From: Gemmobacter aquatilis
Lineage (GTDB): Bacteria; Pseudomonadota; Alphaproteobacteria; Rhodobacterales; Rhodobacteraceae
Length of the DNA: 38,927 nt
Reading direction: 5' to 3'
Assembly: GCF_900110025.1 (NCBI RefSeq)
Contig: NZ_FOCE01000017.1
Coordinates: 1 to 38,927, forward strand
Under the pieces are notes generated by a model. It saw only the letters and a list, made by a program, of their open reading frames with translations. It searched no databases and was not told where the DNA came from. Positions 1-7,662 of this stretch are shown one piece after another (within the stretch, counting starts at the first letter, position 1; every line of letters starts with the position of its first letter). Both the position numbers and the translations under genes were made by a program.

Positions 1-49
1 GACGAAGCACAGCCATGATCTGCGGTTCCGTAAAACGGCTCTTTCTCAT
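1..49 (-). CDS. IS3-family transposase OrfA, N-terminal fragment (runs off left edge)
   Basis: Reading leftward from an ATG at 49, the 16 visible codons give MRKSRFTEPQIMAVLR. This closely resembles the start of IS3-family OrfA proteins (MRKSRFTE-Q-I---L), the small helix-turn-helix protein that joins OrfB by frameshifting to form the active transposase. A strong Shine-Dalgarno (aggagg, 55-60 on the complement) precedes the ATG. The rest lies outside the window, so it cannot be said whether the element is intact. Family assignment is by recalled similarity of 16 residues only. Confidence 0.7.
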   Translation of the reverse strand, partial: MRKSRFTEPQIMAVLR

Positions 50-121
50 TCGAACCTCCTCAGCTCACGCTACGAGAAAATTCTACCTATGCAGCCCCTT
101 AACCTTGGGGAGGATTACCCA
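1..121 (-). mobile_element. Left end of an IS3-type insertion sequence
   Basis: The OrfA start at 49 is preceded on the complement by about 70 bases of leader. The outer end probably falls near 121, where the complement reads tgggtaatcctcccc, with the 5'-TG terminus usual for IS3-family elements. The matching inverted repeat and any target duplication would lie left of the window, so this boundary is an estimate. Confidence 0.45.
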
Positions 122-439
122 AAGCGGGATCTAGCGACCAGCGTCCTCCTGTGACAGCGTGACTGCCGCGCGTGCCCTGCACCTCTGCAGGCCGGGGTAG
201 ACCTGCTGCAGGTAAGCCGCCAGCCGTTCCGCGACGACGTCGGCATTGGAGCGACTGATCCTCCCCTTGGCTCAGGCCTGCCCGGAGCCAGCATTGCCGA
301 AGGAAATCGTCACCTGCACCGCCGAACAGCGCATCGCCAAGGGGCGCGCCGGTCATCTGCCGCAGTGGCGGACAGCGGGCCTCGCCCGGCTGCCCATGCA
401 CACGCATGGGTCAACCCGGCGAAGCCCTCTGCAGACAGC
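122..439 (-). pseudogene. Gene debris between an IS end and tctA
   Basis: No intact gene is visible. On the minus strand, fragments with protein-like composition lie in different frames. At 350-297 two consecutive nonapeptides, GAPLGDALF and GGAGDDFLR, match the RTX calcium-binding pattern. At about 275-134 another frame reads SNADVVAERLAAYLQQVYPG and ends at a stop. The frames are interrupted by stops, so I read this as decayed sequence next to the insertion element. The RTX-like stretch could be chance in GC-rich DNA. Confidence 0.35.
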
Positions 440-1957
440 TCAATCCTCGTCGCTTGCGATCTGTGCCAGAACGGCACCTTTCCCGCGCATCCGCATCACC
501 CAGGGAACCAGCAGGGCCAAGGCCGCCGCCAGCAGGATGATTGCGGCCAGCGGGGTGGAAACAAGGGTTGTCCAGTCGCCCTGCGAAATCGAAAGCGCGC
601 GGCGCAGTTGTTGTTCGGCCATGGGGCCAAGGATCAGGCCCACCACCACCGGGGCAATGGGATAGCCATGGCGCCGCATCATGAACCCCATGAGGCCGAA
701 GACCAGCAACATGCCGAGTTCAACCGGCGAAGGGTTCATGCCGATGGTGCCGAGCGTGGCGAACAACAAGATTCCGGCGTAAAGCCAAGGGCGCGGGATG
801 GTCAGCAGCTTCACCCAAAGCCGGATCAGCGGCAGGTTCAGCACCAGCAGCATGACGTTTGCGATCAGCAGGCTGGCGATCAGACCCCAGACCAGCTTGG
901 GCGACGTTGCAAACAGCAGCGGGCCGGGTTGCAGGCCGAATTGTTGAAACCCGGCCAGCAGGATTGCGGCCGTTGCCGAGGTGGGCAACCCAAGCGTCAG
1001 AAGCGGCACCAGCGTACCCGCCGCCGAGGCATTGTTGGCAGCCTCTGGTCCGGCGACGCCCTCGATCGCCCCATGCCCGAACTCCTCGGGGTTCCGCGCC
1101 AGACGTTTTTCGGTGGCATAGGACAGAAGCGTGCCGATTTCGGCTCCGCCCGCCGGCATTGCGCCGATGGGAAAGCCGATCGCCGTGCCCCTCAGCCAGG
1201 GTTTCCAGGAGCGCGCCCAGTCGGCCCGGGTCATCCAGACCGAACCCTTGACCGCTTCGATGGTTTCCGCCGCCTGACGCCCCTGCGAGGCGACGAACAG
1301 TGCCTCGCCGATGGCGAAAAGGGCCACGGCAAGGGTGGTGATTTCAACTCCATCCAGCAGTTCCGGCACGCCGAATGTCAGCCGGGCCTGCCCGGTCAAC
1401 TGGTCGATGCCCACAAGGGCCAGCGCCAGGCCGACAAAGAGCGAGGTCAAGCCTTTCATCGTGCTGTCGCCAAAAGCCGCCGAAACGGTGACGAAAGCCA
1501 GCATCATCAGGGCGAAATATTCGCGCGGGCCAAAGACCAGCGCCAGTTTCACGACATAGGGGGCCAGGAAGGCAAGGGCGAGCGTTGCCAGAAGCCCGGC
1601 CACAAACGAGCCGATGGCCGCCGTGGCCAGCGCGGGGCCACCGCGCCCGGCGCGGGCCATCTTGTTGCCTTCAAGCGCGGTCACAATCGACGCGCTTTCT
1701 CCGGGCGTGTTCAGCAGGATCGAGGTGGTCGAGCCGCCATACATCCCGCCGTAATAGATCCCGGCGAACATGATGAGCGATCCGGCAGGGTCAAGACCAT
1801 AGGTAACAGGCAGCAGCAGCGCCACGGTCAGGGCGGGGCCAATGCCGGGCAGAACACCGACGGCGGTGCCCAGCGTGACGCCGATCAGCGCGTAAAACAG
1901 GATCATCGGGTCCATGGCAACGGCAAGACCCTGCAACAAGAAATCGAATGTCGTCAT
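440..1957 (-). CDS. tctA: Tripartite tricarboxylate transporter, large permease TctA
   Basis: A 505-residue integral membrane protein, the usual TctA length. It would be the large inner-membrane subunit that drives uptake of a carboxylate delivered by the periplasmic protein TctC. Family hallmarks near the N terminus are [20 protein letters not shown] (about residues 37-56) and the glycine-rich [20 protein letters not shown] stretch, with many hydrophobic helices after them. It is the last gene of tctC-tctB-tctA and starts 1 base after the tctB stop. The substrate (citrate, other tri- or dicarboxylates, aromatic acids) cannot be read from sequence. Family assignment is firm. Confidence 0.93.
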   Translation of the reverse strand: MTTFDFLLQGLAVAMDPMILFYALIGVTLGTAVGVLPGIGPALTVALLLPVTYGLDPAGSLIMFAGIYYGGMYGGSTTSILLNTPGESASIVTALEGNKMARAGRGGPALATAAIGSFVAGLLATLALAFLAPYVVKLALVFGPREYFALMMLAFVTVSAAFGDSTMKGLTSLFVGLALALVGIDQLTGQARLTFGVPELLDGVEITTLAVALFAIGEALFVASQGRQAAETIEAVKGSVWMTRADWARSWKPWLRGTAIGFPIGAMPAGGAEIGTLLSYATEKRLARNPEEFGHGAIEGVAGPEAANNASAAGTLVPLLTLGLPTSATAAILLAGFQQFGLQPGPLLFATSPKLVWGLIASLLIANVMLLVLNLPLIRLWVKLLTIPRPWLYAGILLFATLGTIGMNPSPVELGMLLVFGLMGFMMRRHGYPIAPVVVGLILGPMAEQQLRRALSISQGDWTTLVSTPLAAIILLAAALALLVPWVMRMRGKGAVLAQIASDED

Positions 1958-1958
1958 T

Positions 1959-2450
1959 TCAGCCCCCGAAAATCAGGGTTTCCAGAAAACCTGCGGGCAG
2001 TTTCAGCTTCAGAAGCTGATCGAACACACCGTAGATCACCAAAGACAGCGCGATGCCGATAGGGATGGTCATCACCAGCTTGCGCTTGCCAAACCCGGCT
2101 GCCGTCAGCGCGAACAGCATCCCCGAGGCCACGGCAAACCCCATGGGGCGCAGCAGCAGCAGTTGCAGGGCAAGCCCGGCAACGATCAGAAGGACGGCCA
2201 GGTGATCGGGCCGCGGCAAGGCTTCCGCGCCGGTGCGCAGGGCCGAGATGACATGGGCAACGGCCAGCGCAAGCAGCGCAAAACCGACAAATTTTGGCAA
2301 ACCGCCCGATCCGACCCCGGCATAGCCGCCTTTGTCGGGGATGCTTGCGCCCTGCCAGACCAAGACGGCCCCGACGGCGGCCAGCAGCCCGGCGATGACA
2401 AGCGCCGCCCCATCGGGGCGACGCTTGGAAGGAGTATAGACCTTGATCAT
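1959..2450 (-). CDS. tctB: Tripartite tricarboxylate transporter, small permease TctB
   Basis: A 163-residue protein with about four hydrophobic segments, the size of the small TctB membrane subunit that pairs with TctA. TctB sequences are poorly conserved, so the call rests on length, hydrophobicity and position between tctC and tctA. Its ATG overlaps the tctC stop as ATGA, indicating translational coupling. The N terminus ([14 protein letters not shown]) is a short positively charged cytoplasmic tail before the first helix, as expected for a membrane protein without a cleaved signal. Confidence 0.88.
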   Translation of the reverse strand: MIKVYTPSKRRPDGAALVIAGLLAAVGAVLVWQGASIPDKGGYAGVGSGGLPKFVGFALLALAVAHVISALRTGAEALPRPDHLAVLLIVAGLALQLLLLRPMGFAVASGMLFALTAAGFGKRKLVMTIPIGIALSLVIYGVFDQLLKLKLPAGFLETLIFGG

Positions 2451-3391
2451 TTGACCAGACCGATGTCCTTCAGGACGGCCGTGGTCGTTTCGATTTCCGC
2501 AGCCAGTTGCGCATCGAATTCGGCCCCTGCAAGGTAGGTGTTCGCCCAGCCCTTGCTGTCCAGAATGGCTTTCCAGCCGGCCGAGTGCACCATCTTGTCG
2601 ATGTCGGCGGCGACAGCGGCCTTCTGGTCGGCCGACAGGCCCGGAGCCGCCGCAACCATGCGCCAGTTCTGAACATTCACGTCATAGCCCGCTTCCTTCA
2701 GGGTCGGGGCATCGGTGCCGACCCATTTTTCGGCTGTCGAAACCGCCAGCATCCGCATGGTCCCCGCTTCGACCTGCGGCAGGAACTCGCCCACGCCCGA
2801 GATGCCGACTGTCACCTGATTGCCCAGAATGGCCGCCAGCGCCTCGCCCCCGCCCGAGAAGGCAACATAGTTGATCTTGGTCGGATCAACGCCCGCCGCC
2901 TTGGCCAGCAGGCCCACGGTGATATGGTCCACGCCCCCCGCAGAGCCCCCCGCCCAAGAGACGGAGCCGGGGTCGGCCTTCATCATATCGACAAGCTCGT
3001 TGATGCTCTGGATCGGGCTGGAGGCGGAGACCGCAATCCCCACCGCTTCGCCAGTCAGGCGGGCAATCGGGGTCACATCGGCCAGAGAGACTGGCGATTC
3101 ATTGGTCAGAATCGCACCAACCATCACATAACCGCCAACAATAAGCTGGCTGGGGTCGCCCGAAGTGGACGACGCAAACTGCGCAAGACCCACCGTGCCA
3201 CCGGCGCCGGGCACGTTCTGCACCTGCACCGACCCCGAAATGGCCTCGGCCTGCAGCACTTCCTGCATGGCACGCGCCGTGCTGTCCCAGCCACCACCCG
3301 GCGCTGCCGGGGCCATGATCATATAGTCGCCAGAAAATGCGGGCGCCGCCAGGCTGGCCGCAAGCACGGCTCCCAAGAGCATGTGTTTCAT
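2447..3391 (-). CDS. tctC: Tripartite tricarboxylate transporter substrate-binding protein TctC
   Basis: A 314-residue periplasmic binding protein (Bug/TctC family). I chose the ATG at 3391 over in-frame upstream starts because ggaggat lies just upstream and because it puts a clear signal peptide ([20 protein letters not shown]) at the N terminus. The mature start [17 protein letters not shown] is the classic TctC ligand-loop motif, and the later [13 protein letters not shown] stretch is also typical. It captures a carboxylate in the periplasm and hands it to TctAB. It is the first gene of the tct operon. An 18-base dyad (3481-3498) lies about 90 bases upstream. Confidence 0.93.
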   Translation of the reverse strand: MKHMLLGAVLAASLAAPAFSGDYMIMAPAAPGGGWDSTARAMQEVLQAEAISGSVQVQNVPGAGGTVGLAQFASSTSGDPSQLIVGGYVMVGAILTNESPVSLADVTPIARLTGEAVGIAVSASSPIQSINELVDMMKADPGSVSWAGGSAGGVDHITVGLLAKAAGVDPTKINYVAFSGGGEALAAILGNQVTVGISGVGEFLPQVEAGTMRMLAVSTAEKWVGTDAPTLKEAGYDVNVQNWRMVAAAPGLSADQKAAVAADIDKMVHSAGWKAILDSKGWANTYLAGAEFDAQLAAEIETTTAVLKDIGLVK

Positions 3392-3434
3392 GTTTTTATC
3401 CTCCCAAGGCACAGGTCGTGCCATCCGTCCCGGG

Positions 3435-3452
3435 CAGCACCTCCTCGTGCTG
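3435..3452. terminator. Small hairpin between the binding-protein gene and tctC
   Basis: CAGCAC (3435-3440) pairs with GTGCTG (3447-3452) across a 6-base loop. It lies in the 117-base gap between the upstream binding-protein gene and tctC. No T-run follows, so termination is uncertain; it may only be leader structure. Confidence 0.3.
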
Positions 3453-3480
3453 TCCCTGCGACCAATTGCAGCACATGAAC

Positions 3481-3498
3481 CTGTCAACAAGCTGACAG
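3481..3498. promoter_or_regulatory. 18-base dyad upstream of tctC, candidate TctD operator
   Basis: CTGTCA, six bases, TGACAG: a perfect 6+6 inverted repeat ending 10 bases before the stop codon (3509) of the upstream minus-strand gene. Its position 90-107 bases upstream of the tctC ATG suits an activator site for the neighbouring TctD-like regulator. A weak terminator for the preceding gene is the alternative. Only the symmetry is observed. Confidence 0.35.
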
Positions 3499-3508
3499 TG
3501 CCGACGGG

Positions 3509-4564
3509 TTACTCTTGTGCCAGCGCCGAACGCCACAGCCGGATCAACCGTCGCCGCTTTGCCTGATCCAGATAGACCAGAACGCCGGGGCTGACCGAAA
3601 TGACCCGCAAAGGTGCGCCCTGCAGGGACAGGGCATTTCGCGCGCCGGAAACTTCCAGACTGACCGCCGGAAGCCGCAGCGTTTCGGACAGCAGGGATTG
3701 GCCGTCCTTGCTCATCAGATGGGCCAGAAAGGCGCGGCCAAGCTCTGGCGAGGCTGCGGCGCGCGGCACCAGGGCCACACGGGGGATCACCACGGTAAAA
3801 TCGCGCAACAACACCAGACCCAGATCGGGCGCGTTGCGGGCCTGATCGGCGGCATAAGACCCCAGAATGTTGTACCCCAATGCCAGCCGGCCATCGGCAA
3901 CCCGGTCGATGATCTCCTGACTTGTGGAAAAGGTCTGCAGCCCGGCGGCGGCCATCGTGCGCAACAGCGACCAGATATCCGGGAAATGTTCGGCATCGCG
4001 GGCCAGAAACAGATAGCCGACCGCCGATTGCTCGATGTCATAGGTGCCGATCCTGCCCGCCATCCCCGCAGGCAGCCTGCGCAGCCATTCCATCAGTTCC
4101 AGCCGTGATTGTGGGGGGCCATCGGGAAAGCTGGGCTTGTGATAGACCAGCACGGCAGGCTCGAAGGTCAGGGCAAAGGCGGTATCCTGCCAGTTGGCCC
4201 ACTCGGGCCAGTTGCGCGCCTGTGACACATCAACGGGCTGCGCGTAGCCGTCATTGGCCAGTTTGATCTGCATGTCCATGGCCGAGGAGAACACGAAATC
4301 CGCTGTCGGCGTGCCCGCCCGCGTCTCGGCGATCACGCGCGCGGAAATCTCGCCCGCCAGCAGATCCTCATAGCGCACGGCAAGGTCGGGATGCGTGCTC
4401 TGAAAGGCCAGAATCAGCGGCGCCGCCATCCGGGTGTCCAGTGTGGAATAGATCACCAGTTCGGCACTGGCGGTCCCGCTCGGCGCCGGATAGGCCACGA
4501 CCTCGGCCGGCGCGGGCCAGGCGAATGTTGTGCACAACAGGATCAGACAGGATATTTTTCGCAT
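3509..4564 (-). CDS. Periplasmic solute-binding protein (Fe3+/polyamine ABC type), probable sensory partner of TctDE
   Basis: A 351-residue exported protein. The ATG at 4564 gives a signal peptide (MRKISCLILLCTTFAWPAPA). The body, with ELVIYSTLDTRMAAPLILAF near the mature start, the following FQSTHPDLAVRYEDL, and later ALTFEPAVLVYHK, resembles class II extracellular solute-binding proteins of the FbpA/AfuA group. No ABC permease or ATPase lies nearby. Instead it is divergent from the tctD-tctE pair and upstream of tctCBA. In other bacteria a binding protein next to a histidine kinase can be the ligand sensor for that kinase, so I infer a sensing role here. It may also share transcripts with tctC. 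Family call good, role inferred. Confidence 0.8.
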   Translation of the reverse strand: MRKISCLILLCTTFAWPAPAEVVAYPAPSGTASAELVIYSTLDTRMAAPLILAFQSTHPDLAVRYEDLLAGEISARVIAETRAGTPTADFVFSSAMDMQIKLANDGYAQPVDVSQARNWPEWANWQDTAFALTFEPAVLVYHKPSFPDGPPQSRLELMEWLRRLPAGMAGRIGTYDIEQSAVGYLFLARDAEHFPDIWSLLRTMAAAGLQTFSTSQEIIDRVADGRLALGYNILGSYAADQARNAPDLGLVLLRDFTVVIPRVALVPRAAASPELGRAFLAHLMSKDGQSLLSETLRLPAVSLEVSGARNALSLQGAPLRVISVSPGVLVYLDQAKRRRLIRLWRSALAQE

Positions 4565-4582
4565 GATCTCAATTCGCCAGAT

Positions 4583-4622
4583 GCAAGTTGCGTTCACAAG
4601 CACCGGGAATAGGCTAACTTGC
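4583..4622. promoter_or_regulatory. Divergent promoter region with an inverted repeat
   Basis: The 75-base gap between the divergent binding-protein gene and tctD contains GCAAGTT (4583-4589) and its reverse complement AACTTGC (4616-4622), 26 bases apart. This is a reasonable candidate for a regulator site controlling both directions. I could not pick convincing -35/-10 elements. Confidence 0.3.
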
Positions 4623-4639
4623 CCGCCGGGAGGGCCGCA

Positions 4640-5317
4640 ATGCGTTTGCTGGTAGTTGAAGATGATCTGCCCTTGGCCGAGGCTCTGGTGACGCTTCTGA
4701 CCTCATCGGGATATGCGGTGGATTGCGTGCATGACGGCGCCTCGGCCGAAGCGCTGGTCGCGGCCGAGCAATTCGATCTGGTGATTCTGGATCTGAACCT
4801 GCCCGAAATGGATGGGCTTTCGGTCTTGCGGGCCATGCGCGCCCGCGCCAATCAGGCGGCGGTGATGATCCTGACGGCGCGTGGCGCCGCGGAAGACCGG
4901 GTGCGCGGGCTTGATCTGGGGGCAGATGATTATATCGCCAAACCCTTCGATGTGCGCGAATTCGAAGCACGGGTGCGCTCGATCCTGCGCCGCCATGCCG
5001 GGTTGCGTTCGGCCACGGTCACGCTGGGCGCCCTGTCGCTGGATCTGACCGCCCGGCAGTTCGTTTTGGCAGGGCAGCCGCTTGATCTGCCGCCGCGGGA
5101 GCGGGCCTTGCTGGAACTGCTGCTGACCCGTTCGGGCAAAGTGGTGACGAAAGAGGCGATCGTGCAGTCGTTGACCTCGCTCGACGACATGTTGTCGGAC
5201 AATGCGATCGAACAATATGTGTCACGCCTGCGTCGCCGGATTGCGCCCTGCGGGCTGAGTTTGCGCACGGTGCGCGGCATTGGCTATCTGCTGGAAAAGG
5301 CTCAGGAGAGCCGATGA
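4640..5317 (+). CDS. tctD: Two-component response regulator, TctD/OmpR type
   Basis: A 225-residue OmpR/PhoB-type regulator. The receiver domain (about 1-115) starts MRLLVVEDD, with acidic pocket D8/D9, phosphoacceptor D51 in LVILDLNLPEMDG, and the conserved lysine in DDYIAKPF. A C-terminal winged helix follows, containing the VSRLRRRI recognition helix and the RTVRGIGYLL wing. The ATG at 4640 follows gggaggg at 4628-4634; an upstream in-frame ATG at 4619 would add seven residues that do not belong to the fold. The stop overlaps the tctE start (ATGA). Its place beside tctCBA supports control of carboxylate uptake. Confidence 0.9.
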   Translation: MRLLVVEDDLPLAEALVTLLTSSGYAVDCVHDGASAEALVAAEQFDLVILDLNLPEMDGLSVLRAMRARANQAAVMILTARGAAEDRVRGLDLGADDYIAKPFDVREFEARVRSILRRHAGLRSATVTLGALSLDLTARQFVLAGQPLDLPPRERALLELLLTRSGKVVTKEAIVQSLTSLDDMLSDNAIEQYVSRLRRRIAPCGLSLRTVRGIGYLLEKAQESR

Positions 5318-6693
5318 TACGCTATTCGCTGCGCCGTCGGCTGTTGCTCTGGCTCTTTCTGGCCACCATCCTCATCGGCCTGCTGGCCCTGATCGACACC
5401 TGGCGCGAAGCGCTGCGCACCGCCCAGGGCGTGTCGGACCGGGTGCTCGTCGGGTCGGCCCTTGCAATCGCCGAACGGGTGACGGTGGATGAAACCGGCG
5501 TTCTGGAGGTGGACATCCCCTATTCCTCGCTGGAGATGCTGACCTCCACGGCGCAGGACAAGGTGTTCTACCGGGTGGATGGCCCGATTGGCACCTTCCT
5601 GACCGGATATGACGACCTGCCGGTCGTGCCGGCCCCGCAAGGCGGCGTGGCCTTTGCCGACGGCCAGTTCGGCAATGTGGGCATCCGAAGCGCGACCCTG
5701 CAACGCGAGGTGTCTACCGGCGCGCGGTCCATCGCCTTTTCGGTGACCGTCGCAGAATCCACTCTGGCCAGATCGGCACTGGCCCGCGCGATTCTGGTTC
5801 GTTCGGCCCTGCGGCTGGCGGCGCTGATCCTGGGGGTGGCCGGGATCGTCTGGGTCGCCGTCACACTGTCCCTGCGTCCGCTGGATCGGTTGGGGGCGAT
5901 CATCGCCGAACGCTCTCCGGGGGATCTGCGTCCGGTCACGGCCAATGTCCCGCAAGAGGTGGCGGCGCTGGTCAATGCGATTAACTCTTTCATGGCGCGG
6001 CTGGATACGGCGCTTGTCGCGCTGCGCCATTTCACCGGCAATGCCAGCCACCAGTTGCGCACGCCGCTGGCGGTGGTCCGCACCCAGATCGCCCTGATCG
6101 ACCGCAGCGCCACGCCAGAGCTTGCGGCGGCGGCGACCGCCAAGGCGCTGGTCGCGCTGGAACGTGCCGAACGTGTGCTGGCGCAACTGCTGGTTCTGGC
6201 CCGCGTGGATGCGGCCACGGGGGCCGCCCTCCTGCAGCCTGTGAACATCGTGGCCATTGCCAAGGATCTGACCGCCGAGGTGGTGCCAAAGGCGCTGCAG
6301 CGCGGGATCGACCTCGGATACGAAGGCCCGCAGGATGCCATGGCGATGGCAGAGCCGGTCCTGCTGGGAGAGCTGTTGATGAACCTGCTCGACAATGCCA
6401 TTGCCTATGCCGGGCCGGGGGCTGTCGTCACTGTGCGCGTCGGCAACGACGCAGGTGCCATCGTGCTGGAGGTGGAAGACAACGGCCCGGGGCTTTCTGC
6501 GAAACAGATGACCGAGGCCCGGCACCCCAAACGCGACATGCCCATGCGCGCCGCGCTGAAAGATCAGGACTCCGGCTATGGCCTCGGTCTGGCCATCGCC
6601 TCCGAAATCGCCGCCCTGTTCCATGCGGAACTTCTTCTGCAGACCGGCAGCGAGGGCCGGGGGTTGCGGGCGACAGTCAGGTTTTCGGCCTAG
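5314..6693 (+). CDS. tctE: Sensor histidine kinase, TctE type
   Basis: A 459-residue membrane sensor kinase. It has a first membrane helix near residues 10-28, a periplasmic region of about 140 residues and a second helix near 170-190. The HisKA domain has phosphoacceptor H246 in NASHQLRTPLAV. The ATPase domain has the N box LLMNLLDNAI, G1 box VEDNGPGL and G2 box GYGLGLAIA. The periplasmic part carries the TctE-like pattern GPIGTFLTGYDDLP. It is translationally coupled to tctD. Ligand is unknown; the neighbouring periplasmic binding protein or TctC could present it. No start ambiguity was noticed. Confidence 0.9.
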   Translation: MIRYSLRRRLLLWLFLATILIGLLALIDTWREALRTAQGVSDRVLVGSALAIAERVTVDETGVLEVDIPYSSLEMLTSTAQDKVFYRVDGPIGTFLTGYDDLPVVPAPQGGVAFADGQFGNVGIRSATLQREVSTGARSIAFSVTVAESTLARSALARAILVRSALRLAALILGVAGIVWVAVTLSLRPLDRLGAIIAERSPGDLRPVTANVPQEVAALVNAINSFMARLDTALVALRHFTGNASHQLRTPLAVVRTQIALIDRSATPELAAAATAKALVALERAERVLAQLLVLARVDAATGAALLQPVNIVAIAKDLTAEVVPKALQRGIDLGYEGPQDAMAMAEPVLLGELLMNLLDNAIAYAGPGAVVTVRVGNDAGAIVLEVEDNGPGLSAKQMTEARHPKRDMPMRAALKDQDSGYGLGLAIASEIAALFHAELLLQTGSEGRGLRATVRFSA

Positions 6694-6827
6694 CCCCGCT
6701 GCCCCGGGCCTGTTGCCGCAGGGCCATTTCACTGGCCGCAGCCAGCCCGGCATGAAGCCCGGTCTGCGCCCCCATTGCCGCGTGATGTCGCGGGGGCATG
6801 GCGCGGATATGCAAGCCCGGCCCACGC

Positions 6828-6839
6828 CCTTACGTAAGG
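6828..6839. promoter_or_regulatory. 12-base perfect palindrome upstream of the RTX gene
   Basis: CCTTACGTAAGG is fully self-complementary and lies about 90 bases before the RTX gene ATG, in a 236-base non-coding stretch (6694-6929). The sequence from about 6830 on is clearly more AT-rich (ttacgtaaggtcatacgatttcttgggaataaa), as expected for a promoter. MerR-family and several other regulators bind comparable palindromes; no regulator can be named. Confidence 0.4.
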
Positions 6840-6929
6840 TCATACGATTTCTTGGGAATAAACCCGCGCCTCACTGCGTTTACCCAGCAACCAGGACCAA
6901 TGGGGTTCTGGACAGCAAGGAAAACACTC

Positions 6930-7613
6930 ATGGCAACCATTATCGGCAATGGCGACGCGAACCTGCTGCGTGGCACGGCCCTGAACGACCTCATTCGCGG
7001 CCTTGACGGTGCCGACACGATCACAGGCAACGATGGCAATGACCAGCTCTTCGGCGGTGACGATGAAGACCTGATCCATGGCGGAAACGGCTTCGATACG
7101 ATCGCGGGCGGCAAGGGCGAAGACCGCATGTATGGCGGCGCGGGCAACGATCTGCTGACCGACGAAAGCGGCAACGACCTGTTGGATGGCGGGGACGGTG
7201 ACGACATCCTGCGCGCTGGCGAGGGCAATGACAGCACCTATGGCGGCACCGGCAACGACCTGATCTATGGCGGTGAAGGAAATGACCTGATCCATGGCGG
7301 CGCTGGCAATGATCGGTTGATCGGCGGCGAAGGCAATGACGTGATCGAAGGCGGGCAGGGCAATGACGTGATGACCGGCGGTGCCGGGGCTGATCGCTTC
7401 GTCTTCGTCGCCGGGGTGGACCGCCTGCGCGATTTCGAGGGCGGCGATGACGAGATCGACCTGTCCGGCCTGGCAAGCGTCAACAGCTTCTCGCAGGCGA
7501 TGGCACGGGCGGTGCAGCGCGGCGATGATGTGGTGTTCACCTTTGCCGAGGGGCGGTTGATCCTTGAAAACACACAGCGTTCCGCGCTCGACGATGATGA
7601 TTTCCTGTTCTGA
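6930..7613 (+). CDS. RTX calcium-binding nonapeptide-repeat protein, probably type I secreted
   Basis: A 227-residue protein. After MATII it consists of about 17 uninterrupted nonapeptides (residues 6-158, for example GGAGNDLLT, GGEGNDLIH, GGQGNDVMT), the RTX pattern that forms a calcium-loaded beta-roll outside the cell. The remaining 70 residues match RTX C termini: ADRFVFV, then IDLSGL, and a final acidic-hydrophobic tail DDDDFLF like type I secretion signals. No catalytic domain, signal peptide or neighbouring secretion genes are present. The ATG at 6930 follows aagg at 6918; a longer frame from 6798 begins in non-coding sequence. Function beyond calcium binding is unknown. Confidence 0.85.
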   Translation: MATIIGNGDANLLRGTALNDLIRGLDGADTITGNDGNDQLFGGDDEDLIHGGNGFDTIAGGKGEDRMYGGAGNDLLTDESGNDLLDGGDGDDILRAGEGNDSTYGGTGNDLIYGGEGNDLIHGGAGNDRLIGGEGNDVIEGGQGNDVMTGGAGADRFVFVAGVDRLRDFEGGDDEIDLSGLASVNSFSQAMARAVQRGDDVVFTFAEGRLILENTQRSALDDDDFLF

Positions 7614-7634
7614 GGATCTGGTCTGAACGATAGC

Positions 7635-7658
7635 GGGCGGGTTCACACGAACCCGCCC
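7635..7658. terminator. Bidirectional hairpin between convergent genes
   Basis: GGGCGGGTTC (7635-7644) and GAACCCGCCC (7649-7658) form a perfect 10-bp stem with loop ACAC. It sits midway between the RTX gene stop (7613) and the creatininase-like gene stop (7663), so it probably ends both transcripts. The T-run is weak, as is common at high GC. Confidence 0.75.
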
Positions 7659-7662
7659 CTTC

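Noticed and set aside
365-2062. 565-codon plus-strand frame opposite tctA
   Set aside because: Composition typical of an antisense frame; tctA on the other strand has firm family motifs.
5302-6843. 513-codon minus-strand frame opposite tctE
   Set aside because: No motif, and the plus-strand kinase carries all catalytic boxes.
6945-7400. Direct DNA repeats resembling an array
   Set aside because: The 27-base periodicity comes from codons of RTX nonapeptides; there are no spacers, so it is not a CRISPR or satellite array.
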